From UBA8752 sp040261275 (GTDB lineage Bacteria > Bacteroidota > Bacteroidia > Flavobacteriales_D > Sanyastnellaceae): a stretch of DNA of 64,000 nucleotides. The DNA lies in NCBI GenBank assembly GCA_040261275.1, contig JBDQOI010000011.1:8512-72511 (forward strand), in the 5' to 3' direction. A program made the position numbers and the translations under genes. Below, piece after piece: positions 1-7,269 of the stretch (within the stretch, counting starts at the first letter, position 1; every line of letters starts with the position of its first letter). Below the pieces are notes generated by a model, which worked only from the letters and a program-made list of their open reading frames with translations, had not been told where the DNA came from and searched no databases.

Positions 1-1194
1 ATGGAGGCCGTTCGGGGCAGCGGTCCCACGTGGCTGCGCGCCATGGAAGCTGGATTCGATCGGCGATCTGGTCAGGGCCTGACAGCGACCCGTTGGCGCG
101 GAAGATGGGACGTCCAAATACTGCCCTCAGTGAGCCTTTCTTTGGGTCGGGACACCTTGCACGATGGATGGGGACGCAGGTCGCTTTTCCGCGGAAGACA
201 TGCCGCGCCGGCTCCCTTTCTCGAGACTGCGATCGATGGGGGCGGCAGGCTCCGGTACCGCCACCGCTGGGAAGCGCTTCAGGGAAGCCCCAGCATGTTT
301 TGTTGGACGGGAGAAGCCGGTGACCACCGGACCTGGACCCCTCCCCAAGGAGCGGTGCGCAGCGGCATCGAGCGCATGGTGGTCGCACATCGGCTTGAAG
401 TGGATTTCGGACGCAGGTTGACAGGCGCACTTTGGGGCGCCGTCGTGTGGAACATGGCCGATCGCGAAAGGTCATTCGAGCCTCATTACCTGATGCCATT
501 GACCAGCCTCCGTCCCACTGAATACGCACAGGGAAGTTCGGACAATGCACTCGTCGGGTTGGAAGGACGTTTGAAGGTGGGAGCCTTGGACGGCTTGGAT
601 AAATACCTGTACGGACAATTGCTCCTGGACGAGCTCATCGTGGCGGAAATCCTTGGTTCCACAGGGTGGTGGGGCAACAAATACGCCCTGCTCGGCGGCA
701 TCTGCTGGAACTACCCCCGTGGCGGATGGCGGGTGGAATTGTCCGGTGCTAGGCCCTGGACATACAGCCACTTTACCCCCACTTCTGCCTACATCCATGG
801 TCTCACCCCCGTGGCCCACCCGCTGGGTGCCAATTTCTTCGAAGCCTCTGCAGAAGGCCGATGGGAAAAAGGAGCATGGCAAGTGCAAGGGCGCGTCACC
901 GCCTCCCGCCGCGGGGACGATCCATCGGGAGAAGTCCCCACCGGGTCCCTGCCTCAGATCGGGGACATACAACGGACGGAAGAGACCTACGATTGGCTCA
1001 ATGGCAGCGAGCGCAACCTGCTCCTCGGCCAAATCGACATTTCCCGAAAGCTGTCTACCGAGGGCTTCAGCGCATGGGATGCCTTTTTCCGCGGCGAATT
1101 CCGCTCTGTGGAGATGGAGGGACACAGGGACATCAACGGGCTCATCCTGATCGGTCTTCGCAGCACAGGGCCATGGTTCGGTGCCGATTGGTAA
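1..1194 (+). CDS. RemB/Wzi-like outer-membrane protein, 5' truncated
   Basis: The 397 visible residues carry no signal peptide, and the reading frame is open from the first base, so the true start probably lies upstream of the window. The sequence is rich in aromatic residues and glycine, in the alternating pattern of an outer-membrane beta-barrel. The segment ARPWTYSHFTPTSAYIHG followed by VAHPLGANFFE resembles the conserved C-terminal region of flavobacterial gliding protein RemB and the related capsule-assembly (Wzi-like) barrels. That family acts at the cell surface in gliding or polysaccharide attachment. Assignment is from remembered family patterns, not from an alignment. The next gene, ctaB, starts 26 bases downstream behind its own promoter-like element and is functionally unrelated. 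Confidence 0.6.
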   Translation: MEAVRGSGPTWLRAMEAGFDRRSGQGLTATRWRGRWDVQILPSVSLSLGRDTLHDGWGRRSLFRGRHAAPAPFLETAIDGGGRLRYRHRWEALQGSPSMFCWTGEAGDHRTWTPPQGAVRSGIERMVVAHRLEVDFGRRLTGALWGAVVWNMADRERSFEPHYLMPLTSLRPTEYAQGSSDNALVGLEGRLKVGALDGLDKYLYGQLLLDELIVAEILGSTGWWGNKYALLGGICWNYPRGGWRVELSGARPWTYSHFTPTSAYIHGLTPVAHPLGANFFEASAEGRWEKGAWQVQGRVTASRRGDDPSGEVPTGSLPQIGDIQRTEETYDWLNGSERNLLLGQIDISRKLSTEGFSAWDAFFRGEFRSVEMEGHRDINGLILIGLRSTGPWFGADW

Positions 1195-1202
1195 CCTCAC
1201 CC

Positions 1203-1210
1203 TAATTTCG
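1203..1210 (+). promoter_or_regulatory. putative -7 element before ctaB
   Basis: TAATTTCG stands 10 bases before the ctaB start, in an otherwise GC-rich gap. It matches the Bacteroidota -7 consensus TAnnTTTG at all but one position. No clear -33 TTG was found. If used, the transcript leader would be only a few bases long. The same arrangement recurs before several other genes in this window. Confidence 0.35.
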
Positions 1211-1220
1211 CCGCCGCTCC

Positions 1221-2108
1221 ATGTCGGCCACCTCCGCGCCATCCCCTACCCTGCTGAAGGACATCGCCGTCCTCTTCAAGCTGCGCCTCGGCACTTTCGT
1301 CGTCCTGAGCGCCGTGCTCGGCTGGTTCATGGGGGCCGATACCATTGCCCTCGTTCCTTTCCTGAAGCTCACCATCGGCGGATATCTGTTGACCGGCGCG
1401 TCGAACGGCTTCAATCAGATCATCGAACGGAACAACGACGCCAAGATGGCCCGCACCGCCGACCGGCCATTGCCCACCGGCCGCATGACCGTCCGGACAG
1501 CAGCACTTCTTTCCACTGCTGCCGGTCTCCTCGGTCTTGCTGCCCTGTTCGACCTCGGCGTTCGAGCGGGCCTGCTCGGCCTGCTCGCCATCCTGAGTTA
1601 TGTATTGGCGTACACCCCTCTAAAATCCCGCACGGGATTCAGCGTGTTGGTGGGCGCCATTCCCGGCGCCATTCCACCCATGCTCGGATATGTAGCGGCC
1701 ACAGGCGAATTCGGCATCGAGCCCGGCACCCTGTTTGCTGTCCAGTTCATGTGGCAATTCCCTCATTTCTGGGCCATCGCATGGGTGGCGCACGAGGACT
1801 ACCTCAAAGCGGGATACCGCATGCTGCCTTTCGTGGAAGGCCGCACCCGGGCCAGCGCACGGCAAATCCTGCTGTACACCATGCTCTGCATTCCCGCGAG
1901 CCTTCTTCCTTGGGCATTGCCAGGCGCATCGCCCATGGTGGGCGACATCGCCTTGACCGTGGCCATCCTCACGGGCCTAGGTTTCACCGTTCCCGCCTAT
2001 CGGCTCTGGCGCAACCTCGAGGTCGCCGACGCGCGAAAATTGATGTTCGCGAGCTTCTTGTACCTCCCCATCGTGCAACTCACGTATGTACTCGATAAGA
2101 TCCCTTGA
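1221..2108 (+). CDS. ctaB: protoheme IX farnesyltransferase (heme O synthase)
   Basis: This 295-residue integral membrane prenyltransferase converts heme B to heme O by adding farnesyl diphosphate, the first step towards heme A for aa3 oxidase. Seen directly: an aspartate-rich motif of the UbiA superfamily in NQIIERNNDAKMARTADRPL (about residues 68-87), a second polar loop near AHEDYLKAGYRMLPFVEGR, and about eight hydrophobic segments. Length is normal for CtaB/CyoE. The ATG at 1221 gives a full N-terminus. It opens a run of oxidase assembly and subunit genes on the same strand, the usual Bacteroidota order. The oxidase subunit I and II genes are not in this window. Confidence 0.95.
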   Translation: MSATSAPSPTLLKDIAVLFKLRLGTFVVLSAVLGWFMGADTIALVPFLKLTIGGYLLTGASNGFNQIIERNNDAKMARTADRPLPTGRMTVRTAALLSTAAGLLGLAALFDLGVRAGLLGLLAILSYVLAYTPLKSRTGFSVLVGAIPGAIPPMLGYVAATGEFGIEPGTLFAVQFMWQFPHFWAIAWVAHEDYLKAGYRMLPFVEGRTRASARQILLYTMLCIPASLLPWALPGASPMVGDIALTVAILTGLGFTVPAYRLWRNLEVADARKLMFASFLYLPIVQLTYVLDKIP

Positions 2109-2151
2109 ACCCAAAGGGACTTCAACGGTTTCCTACTTGCACCTCATCGAA

Positions 2152-2964
2152 ATGAACACCACCGAAACCACCACGGAAGCCCCCTCGGGCAAAATCGACG
2201 TCTTCGAAGGCTTGGACCCCGCCGTCCGCGAGCGCACCAAGAAGATGCTGATGTACTTCATCCTCTTCGCCGTGGTCATGCTCTTCGCCGGCTTCACCTC
2301 TGCCTACATTGTCTCCAATGTGGGCCAATACTGGGTGCACATCAATCCCATCCGGGACCTGTGGATCAGCAACGCGCTCATCGTGCTCAGCTCATTGCCC
2401 ATGTGGTTGAGCCTGCGCGCCATGAAGCAGGGCAAGCCGCAAGCGAGTTTCATCCACCTCACCCTCACTTTTGCCTTGGGCATCGCCTTCACCTTCATGC
2501 AACTGCACAGCTGGGACCACCTGCAGGAAAAAGGCATGGGCTGGACCATCGATGAACTCGCCTCTGGCGCCGAAGCCTACCGCTGGAACAGCATCGACAA
2601 ATTGCTGGACGGTCCCGCCGAATGGGGCACGGACTATACCATTGTGCAGGACGGGACCCCACTGAACTACAAACCCGAAACCAACCAACTCTTCGCGGCA
2701 GATGACGTTTTGATGGCCCGGGACATCACCCTCGACGTGATCCGGACCTCCAATTCGGCGTCGGGTTATCTCTTCATCCTCATCCTCATTCACCTGTTCC
2801 ACCTGGCACTGGGTCTGGCCTATCTCGTGGTCAATGGAATCCGCATCCTCACCGGCCGAATTCACCCCGGGGATACTGTGCGGTTGCACACTGGTGGGGT
2901 GTATTGGCATTTCCTGGGCCTCTTGTGGGTATACCTGTTCGCTTTCCTGTTCCTTATCCATTGA
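2152..2964 (+). CDS. cytochrome c oxidase subunit III-family protein (small copy)
   Basis: A 270-residue membrane protein with about five hydrophobic segments and the COX3-type C-terminus HTGGVYWHFLGLLWVYLF. It belongs to the heme-copper oxidase subunit III family, which supports proton pumping and stability of the aa3 core in the cytoplasmic membrane. A frame extends back to 2086, overlapping ctaB, but the ATG at 2152 (MNTTETTTEAPSGK) gives a natural N-terminus after a 43-base gap. Two adjacent subunit III genes are usual in Bacteroidota oxidase clusters. This copy has a polar loop of about 80 residues (roughly 135-210) between membrane segments. Which paralogue occupies the canonical subunit III site cannot be told from sequence. 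Confidence 0.88.
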   Translation: MNTTETTTEAPSGKIDVFEGLDPAVRERTKKMLMYFILFAVVMLFAGFTSAYIVSNVGQYWVHINPIRDLWISNALIVLSSLPMWLSLRAMKQGKPQASFIHLTLTFALGIAFTFMQLHSWDHLQEKGMGWTIDELASGAEAYRWNSIDKLLDGPAEWGTDYTIVQDGTPLNYKPETNQLFAADDVLMARDITLDVIRTSNSASGYLFILILIHLFHLALGLAYLVVNGIRILTGRIHPGDTVRLHTGGVYWHFLGLLWVYLFAFLFLIH

Positions 2965-2972
2965 GGATGGCG

Positions 2973-2980
2973 TAATATTG
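2973..2980 (+). promoter_or_regulatory. possible internal -7 element between the two subunit III genes
   Basis: TAATATTG is the only A/T-rich stretch in the 33-base gap. It differs from TAnnTTTG at one position and lies 17 bases before the next start. It could allow separate transcription of the downstream oxidase genes. There is no obvious -33 element. Confidence 0.25.
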
Positions 2981-2997
2981 CGGCGCAAATCAGCGTC

Positions 2998-4008
2998 ATG
3001 GCCGGACACGCACAAGCAGAAGTTTCGAAAGAAGTCCTCTGGGGAGGAGGGCAGTCGCCATTCGGCGTCACCTATGGCAAAATGATGATGTGGTACTTCC
3101 TCGTCTCGGACGCCTTGACGTTCGGAGGATTGCTCATCGCCTATGCCTTCTGGCGGGCCAGCGCGGTAGACGCCTGGCCCATCGGGGAACAGGTCTTCCG
3201 CGCACTTCCCGGCCTTGAAGGTGAATACCCCCTCGCCTACGTGGCGCTCATGACCTTCATCCTCATCGTCAGCTCAGTCACCATGGTACTCGCCGTGGAG
3301 GCGGGGCACCGCAACGACCGATCCGGCGTTTTGAAGTGGATGGGGCTCACCATCATTGGAGGATTCTTCTTCCTCGGCTCGCAGGCTTGGGAGTGGAGTC
3401 ACTTCATTCACGGTGGCGGCGGATTCTTCAATCTGGCCAAGGAAGTCACCATCTCCACCCCCGACGGAGGCACCATGACCATGGAAGCGGGCGACCGCGT
3501 CTACATGGACCACCACTTTGGTCATCTCATGGAGATGCACCTCAACGATCCCATTGGGGTGCCTTTGAGTGAAGAGGGTGGACATGTGGTGCTCACCGAA
3601 TTGGGTGACCATCCCCACGAAGCCCATCTGCATGGACTGAAAGTCAACAAGTACATCGAAGACGAGACGCTCGTAGAGGGTGACGACGTGATGAAGCTGT
3701 GGAATGCACGGTCCGAGAATTTCGGTTTCGGAGCCCCCATCCCCGGCCTCGGAGCGGATTGGGGCGGCATCAACCACAGCGAATACGCCACCCAGCAGGG
3801 CTACACCAACTTTTTCTTTTTCATCACCGGGTTCCACGGGTTCCACGTGTTCTCCGGGGTCATCATCAATATCGTGATCTTCTTCATGGTACTGAACCGC
3901 GTGATGGAGCGCCGCAAGCACTACGAGATGGTCGAAAAGGTGGGCCTGTACTGGCACTTCGTCGACCTCGTGTGGGTATTCGTTTTCACCTTCTTCTACC
4001 TCATCTGA
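2998..4008 (+). CDS. ctaE: cytochrome c oxidase subunit III with His-rich insert
   Basis: A 336-residue COX3 family membrane protein. Family marks: an N-terminal membrane segment beginning MMMWYFLVSDALTFGG, a helix WEWSHFIHGG (about 131-140), FFFFITGFHGFHVFSGV (about 272-288) and the C-terminal GLYWHFVDLVWVFVF (about 316-330). It forms part of the aa3-type oxidase in the cytoplasmic membrane. About 125 extra residues (roughly 140-266) separate two helices. They include a histidine- and methionine-rich patch with His at 172, 173, 176, 181, 196, 205, 207, 210 and 212, and many acidic residues. Relatives in this phylum also have long loops here, but the density of potential metal ligands is notable. 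The next gene starts one base after the stop codon. Confidence 0.92.
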   Translation: MAGHAQAEVSKEVLWGGGQSPFGVTYGKMMMWYFLVSDALTFGGLLIAYAFWRASAVDAWPIGEQVFRALPGLEGEYPLAYVALMTFILIVSSVTMVLAVEAGHRNDRSGVLKWMGLTIIGGFFFLGSQAWEWSHFIHGGGGFFNLAKEVTISTPDGGTMTMEAGDRVYMDHHFGHLMEMHLNDPIGVPLSEEGGHVVLTELGDHPHEAHLHGLKVNKYIEDETLVEGDDVMKLWNARSENFGFGAPIPGLGADWGGINHSEYATQQGYTNFFFFITGFHGFHVFSGVIINIVIFFMVLNRVMERRKHYEMVEKVGLYWHFVDLVWVFVFTFFYLI

Positions 4009-4009
4009 C

Positions 4010-4387
4010 ATGGAGCGCGACGACCTCATCGTAAATGACAGTTACGCCCTCAACGCCCACCACAGTGAAGAGGAAGGCGTGGCCATCCGCAAGAAGATCT
4101 ACATGGTCACCGTCATTTTGTCGGTGATCACCGCCATCGAGGTGGGCATGGGTGTGATGTTCAAGCGGTCCGAGACCTTTACCTGGACGGCCATCAAGTG
4201 GACCTTCATCGTGTTGACCCTCTTCAAGGCGGGCTACATCGTGATGACGTTCATGCACCTCGGCGACGAGCGCAAGAACCTGCGCAACGCTGTCATCCTC
4301 CCGTATTTCGTGTTCATCCTCTACCTGATCTTCATTGCGATCACCGAAGGGCTGGCCCACTACGGGATGGACTTGATGTTCCACTGA
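4010..4387 (+). CDS. ctaF: cytochrome c oxidase subunit IV, prokaryotic type
   Basis: This 125-residue protein has three hydrophobic segments (about 28-48, 60-82 and 95-117) and the family signature around FKAGYIVMTFMHLGDERKNL. It is the small accessory subunit of the aa3 oxidase and is usually found directly after subunit III, as here with one base between them. The ATG at 4010 follows the TGA of ctaE immediately, so translation is probably coupled. The charged, His-containing N-terminus has no signal peptide, as expected. Confidence 0.9.
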   Translation: MERDDLIVNDSYALNAHHSEEEGVAIRKKIYMVTVILSVITAIEVGMGVMFKRSETFTWTAIKWTFIVLTLFKAGYIVMTFMHLGDERKNLRNAVILPYFVFILYLIFIAITEGLAHYGMDLMFH

Positions 4388-4402
4388 CCCTTTTCCGGTT
4401 TC

Positions 4403-5677
4403 ATGGGTGAGCGCCACGCCACGACCCGCCGCCCGCTGCGCCGCTTTTTGCTCGTCGTAGCCCTTCCCGGACTTCCGCTTCTGTTGCTGCTCGTCCTCGG
4501 CAAGGGGATGCGCCACGAGTTCAGCGATCTCGACTTCTTTTCCCCTGCTGGAGAAAGGGTGACTTCTCCCATTGGGGCCCGCCGCATTCCGGAATTCACG
4601 CTGCTCGACCAGCAAGGACGCTCGGTCACCCGCGACAGCCTCGCTGGAACTTTTTGGTTGGTCGCCTGCATGACCACGAATACGGCGACCACTCCCTACC
4701 TGCCCGAACTCACCCAGCAGCTTTTGTGGGCCAACTGGCGCTATCGCGATGAGCCTGACGTCGGCTTGCTTTGTCTGACCCTCGATGCAGAGCACGACAC
4801 ACCGGATCGGCTCGCTTTCTACGTCAGCCAGAACGAACGGTACAACCGATACCCTGACAAGTGGCGCTTTCTCACGGGCCAACAGCCATTGATTGACAGC
4901 ATCATCCGCGACGGCCTGGGTATCCCCCGCGATCCGGATGACCTGTACAATGTGGGCACCCTGCTGCTCATCGACGATCGGGGCTACGTCCGCCAGAAAT
5001 ACCTCGCCTCCAGCGAGCATGAGATTGGCGACGCCGTGGAAGACATCGCCCTGCTCAAAAAGCGGAAAAAGGAGCGCGAGGTGCGTTGGCGCAAATATGC
5101 CGAAGCTCCCGCCTTGCCTGTGCTCGGTCCCGCGATAGGCGATGACCCTCACACCGTGCCCAAGTTCTCTTTGACCGATCAGCTCGGTCGGGAATACAGC
5201 CACCGCGACCTAGAGGGTAAAGTCCGCATCGTGGACGCCTTCTTCACCGCTTGCCCCACCATTTGTCCGGTCATCAGTTCGCAGCTCGCCCGGGTGCACG
5301 ACCGCCTCTGGGAGGAAGGCCTGGAGAAAGAGGTGCGCATTTTGAGCCACACCGTCGATCCGAAAAACGATACCCCCGAGCGGATGCGCCGCTATGGAGA
5401 GCGCCTGGGGGCGGACCCCGATGTGTGGAAGTTCCTGACGGGACCCGAGGAAGAACTGTACCCCTTGTTGCAAGAGGGCTACCTATTGACCGCCCTGCCC
5501 AGCGACACCGCGGCAGGCGGCTTCTTCCACAGCGACCAAATCCTTCTCGTAGATGCAGCGGGGCAAATTCGGGGCACCTATGACGGCACGAGAACCTTGG
5601 AGGTCGACAAAATGTTAGAGGACTTGATGGGATTGCTATCCCGTCAGAGCACTGAACCCCACACTGCCCATCGATGA
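4403..5677 (+). CDS. tandem SCO1/SenC-family copper chaperone, degenerate N-terminal copy
   Basis: SCO proteins are membrane-anchored thioredoxin-fold copper chaperones that assemble the CuA centre of oxidase subunit II. They are usually about 200-230 residues; this one has 424. After an N-terminal anchor (about 14-32) there are two SCO-like domains, about 60-215 and 250-412. Domain 2 has the copper ligands: C284 and C288 in CPTIC and H376 in FFHSDQILLVD. Domain 1 repeats the fold marks (TLDAEHDTPDRL against TVDPKNDTPERM; RFLTG against KFLTG; LLLIDDRG against LLVDAAG). It keeps only C89, has no second Cys, and has Asn183 where the His should be. Domain 1 therefore cannot bind copper in the usual way and may be structural or a docking domain. 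The gene follows oxidase subunit IV by 15 bases and overlaps the DUF420 gene by four. Confidence 0.88.
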   Translation: MGERHATTRRPLRRFLLVVALPGLPLLLLLVLGKGMRHEFSDLDFFSPAGERVTSPIGARRIPEFTLLDQQGRSVTRDSLAGTFWLVACMTTNTATTPYLPELTQQLLWANWRYRDEPDVGLLCLTLDAEHDTPDRLAFYVSQNERYNRYPDKWRFLTGQQPLIDSIIRDGLGIPRDPDDLYNVGTLLLIDDRGYVRQKYLASSEHEIGDAVEDIALLKKRKKEREVRWRKYAEAPALPVLGPAIGDDPHTVPKFSLTDQLGREYSHRDLEGKVRIVDAFFTACPTICPVISSQLARVHDRLWEEGLEKEVRILSHTVDPKNDTPERMRRYGERLGADPDVWKFLTGPEEELYPLLQEGYLLTALPSDTAAGGFFHSDQILLVDAAGQIRGTYDGTRTLEVDKMLEDLMGLLSRQSTEPHTAHR

Positions 5678-6225
5678 AGACCCCCAGCGCATCCGACCGA
5701 GCCGTACGCCGCTTCGTCTGGACCCTGTCCATCGCCGTACCTCTCATCGTCGCCGGCCTCTTTCTCATTCCACCGGCCGAGGGACTCTCCGAAGACACAC
5801 TGCGCCGCGTGTATCTACTGCCCCGCCTGAACGCCATCCTCAACGGATCGGCCTTTCTGTGCCTGGCGTTCTCCCTCCGCTCCATTCGTCGTGGCGAGGT
5901 GCAACGTCACCGGAATCTGAACACCTCGGCACTGGCGCTATCGGCCCTTTTCCTTTTGAGTTACGTCACATTCCACATGCTGACCGAGTCCACGAGGTTC
6001 GGTGGAGAGGGCGCAATCCGCTCTATCTACTTCGCCATTCTGGTCAGCCACATCCTTCTGTCGGCAGTCATTGTGCCCCTGGCGCTGTTCAGCTATGCAC
6101 GCGGATTGGCAGGCGACATCGAAAAGCACCGCCGCATCGCGCGCATCACCATGCCGATGTGGCTCTACGTCACAGCAACAGGCGTGGTGGTCTTTTTGAT
6201 GATCTCACCCTATTATCCGTACTGA
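5674..6225 (+). CDS. DUF420 family membrane protein (oxidase-associated)
   Basis: This 183-residue protein has five hydrophobic segments: about 13-31, 49-67, 85-105, 117-138 and 156-175. DUF420 proteins routinely sit beside SCO and cytochrome oxidase genes and resemble CtaM-like assembly factors, but the biochemical role is not settled. Conserved histidines occur in HRNLN, in YVTFHMLTE near residue 98, in the segment SHILLSAV and in EKHRRIARIT. The start codon overlaps the SCO stop (ATGA) and the stop overlaps the next start (TGATG), so three genes are translationally linked. Confidence is high for the family and low for the mechanism. Confidence 0.85.
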   Translation: MKTPSASDRAVRRFVWTLSIAVPLIVAGLFLIPPAEGLSEDTLRRVYLLPRLNAILNGSAFLCLAFSLRSIRRGEVQRHRNLNTSALALSALFLLSYVTFHMLTESTRFGGEGAIRSIYFAILVSHILLSAVIVPLALFSYARGLAGDIEKHRRIARITMPMWLYVTATGVVVFLMISPYYPY

Positions 6226-6449
6226 TGCGCACCCTGGCCCTTGCGCTGCTCCTTGTCCTTCTCATGTGTCCGGAATGGACACTTTGGGGTCAATGCGTAA
6301 TGTGCAAAGCGGTGGCCGAGGACAGCGCTGCTGCGGGCGCGGTAGGTCGTGGGATCAATCAGGGCATCCTCTACATCATGGCCGTTCCCTATTTGTTACT
6401 AGGCGTATTTGGTTATTTAGTCTTCAAAAAGTGGAATTTCGTCGATTAA
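6225..6449 (+). CDS. small CxxC membrane protein at end of oxidase cluster
   Basis: A 74-residue protein starts at the ATG overlapping the DUF420 stop. A longer open frame reaches back to 5859, but that part lies inside DUF420. It has an N-terminal hydrophobic segment ending LWGQC, a CVMC motif (about 25-28) just outside the membrane, a short polar stretch AVAEDSAAAGAVGRGINQG and a second membrane helix ending FGYLVFKKW. Similar short proteins follow DUF420 in other Bacteroidota, as far as I recall. The CxxC next to a SCO gene suggests a thiol or copper role in oxidase maturation, but this is inference. Function unknown. Confidence 0.7.
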   Translation: MRTLALALLLVLLMCPEWTLWGQCVMCKAVAEDSAAAGAVGRGINQGILYIMAVPYLLLGVFGYLVFKKWNFVD

Positions 6450-6461
6450 TTTGTATCTTTA
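6446..6461 (+). promoter_or_regulatory. putative -7 element(s) before the OmpA-like gene
   Basis: TTAATTTG (6446-6453) and TATCTTTA (6454-6461) sit end to end in the 16-base gap before the ATG at 6466. Each matches TAnnTTTG with one mismatch. Either would give a leader of at most a few bases. No clear -33 TTG at the usual distance. Confidence 0.35.
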
Positions 6462-6465
6462 AGAC

Positions 6466-7218
6466 ATGCTTAACCAGCTTGTCGCCCGTGGGCGAGGGAT
6501 TTCCCTCGCTCTGTCTGCCCTGACCCTTTCCACTTTGGTACTCTCCGGCCTTTCGGCCCGCGCCCAATTCCACGCCGAACGTGCCATTGACCCCCATGAG
6601 ACCATTCTTGAATACGGGAGCTACCGCCTGTCGGTAGCCACCGAGGGGCAGCCCGATGAATGCGACGTGGTCCTCTTCGGCTACCACAGCCGTCGCCCCG
6701 GCCGTTGGTCCCAAGTCAGTGATACCGTGCTCCATGTGGTTCCCCACCGCAGGCATACCCTCATTGGGAGCAAGCCCGGCTACATGTTCCACACTGAATC
6801 TTTCTACCCTGAATTGCTTGCAGAGCCGACAATTCGCGTGGAAATGCGGCCCTTGAAGACTGGACAGCGCACAGATATCCTCGGCATCCATTTCTTGGGG
6901 AACCAAGATCGACTTCATCCGAAATGCCTCGGGGTGGCAGAGGAATTGCGCGATTGGCTTTTGGAAAACCCCACGGTAGAGCTCAATGTCATCGGACACG
7001 TCAACGGAGCCGATGGTAGAAAATCACGCGCGTTTTACCGAAAGGCCAGCCTGCGGCGCGCCGAGGTCATGATCGATTGGCTGATGGCCCAAGGCATTGA
7101 CGCCGAACGGTTGATTCCGAAGGGCGGTGGCGCAGATGCCCTTTTGTTTCCGGACCCTGTTTACGCTTGGCAACACGAAGCCAATCGCCGGGTCGAAATT
7201 GAGGTCATTCGGCACTGA
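6466..7218 (+). CDS. OmpA-family envelope protein
   Basis: A 250-residue protein with a signal peptide (about 1-33, cleavage after SARA) and a C-terminal OmpA/MotB peptidoglycan-binding domain (about 130-249). Domain marks are the beta segment IHFLGNQDRLHPKCLGVAEE, VELNVIGHVNGADG, the helix RKASLRRAEVMIDWLMAQGID, ERLIPKGGGADA and the final NRRVEIEVI. OmpA domains anchor outer-membrane or periplasmic proteins to peptidoglycan. The N-terminal 95 residues after the signal are of unknown type and have no clear barrel pattern. It is not part of the oxidase operon by function, though only 16 bases separate it from the preceding gene. Confidence 0.82.
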   Translation: MLNQLVARGRGISLALSALTLSTLVLSGLSARAQFHAERAIDPHETILEYGSYRLSVATEGQPDECDVVLFGYHSRRPGRWSQVSDTVLHVVPHRRHTLIGSKPGYMFHTESFYPELLAEPTIRVEMRPLKTGQRTDILGIHFLGNQDRLHPKCLGVAEELRDWLLENPTVELNVIGHVNGADGRKSRAFYRKASLRRAEVMIDWLMAQGIDAERLIPKGGGADALLFPDPVYAWQHEANRRVEIEVIRH

Positions 7219-7254
7219 GGCCTCAGCCCATGCGCACACCATGCGCGCACACCT

Positions 7255-7262
7255 TACTTTCG
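7255..7262 (+). promoter_or_regulatory. putative -7 element before the TolC gene
   Basis: TACTTTCG lies seven bases before the ATG at 7270, in the 51-base gap after the OmpA-like gene. It has one mismatch to TAnnTTTG. A TSS at the normal distance would fall on or next to the start codon. Confidence 0.3.
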
Positions 7263-7269
7263 CGGGGCG

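Noticed and set aside
4001..5203. Minus-strand open frame of 400 codons across the oxidase subunit IV and SCO genes
   Set aside because: No domain recognised, and it opposes two well-supported genes.
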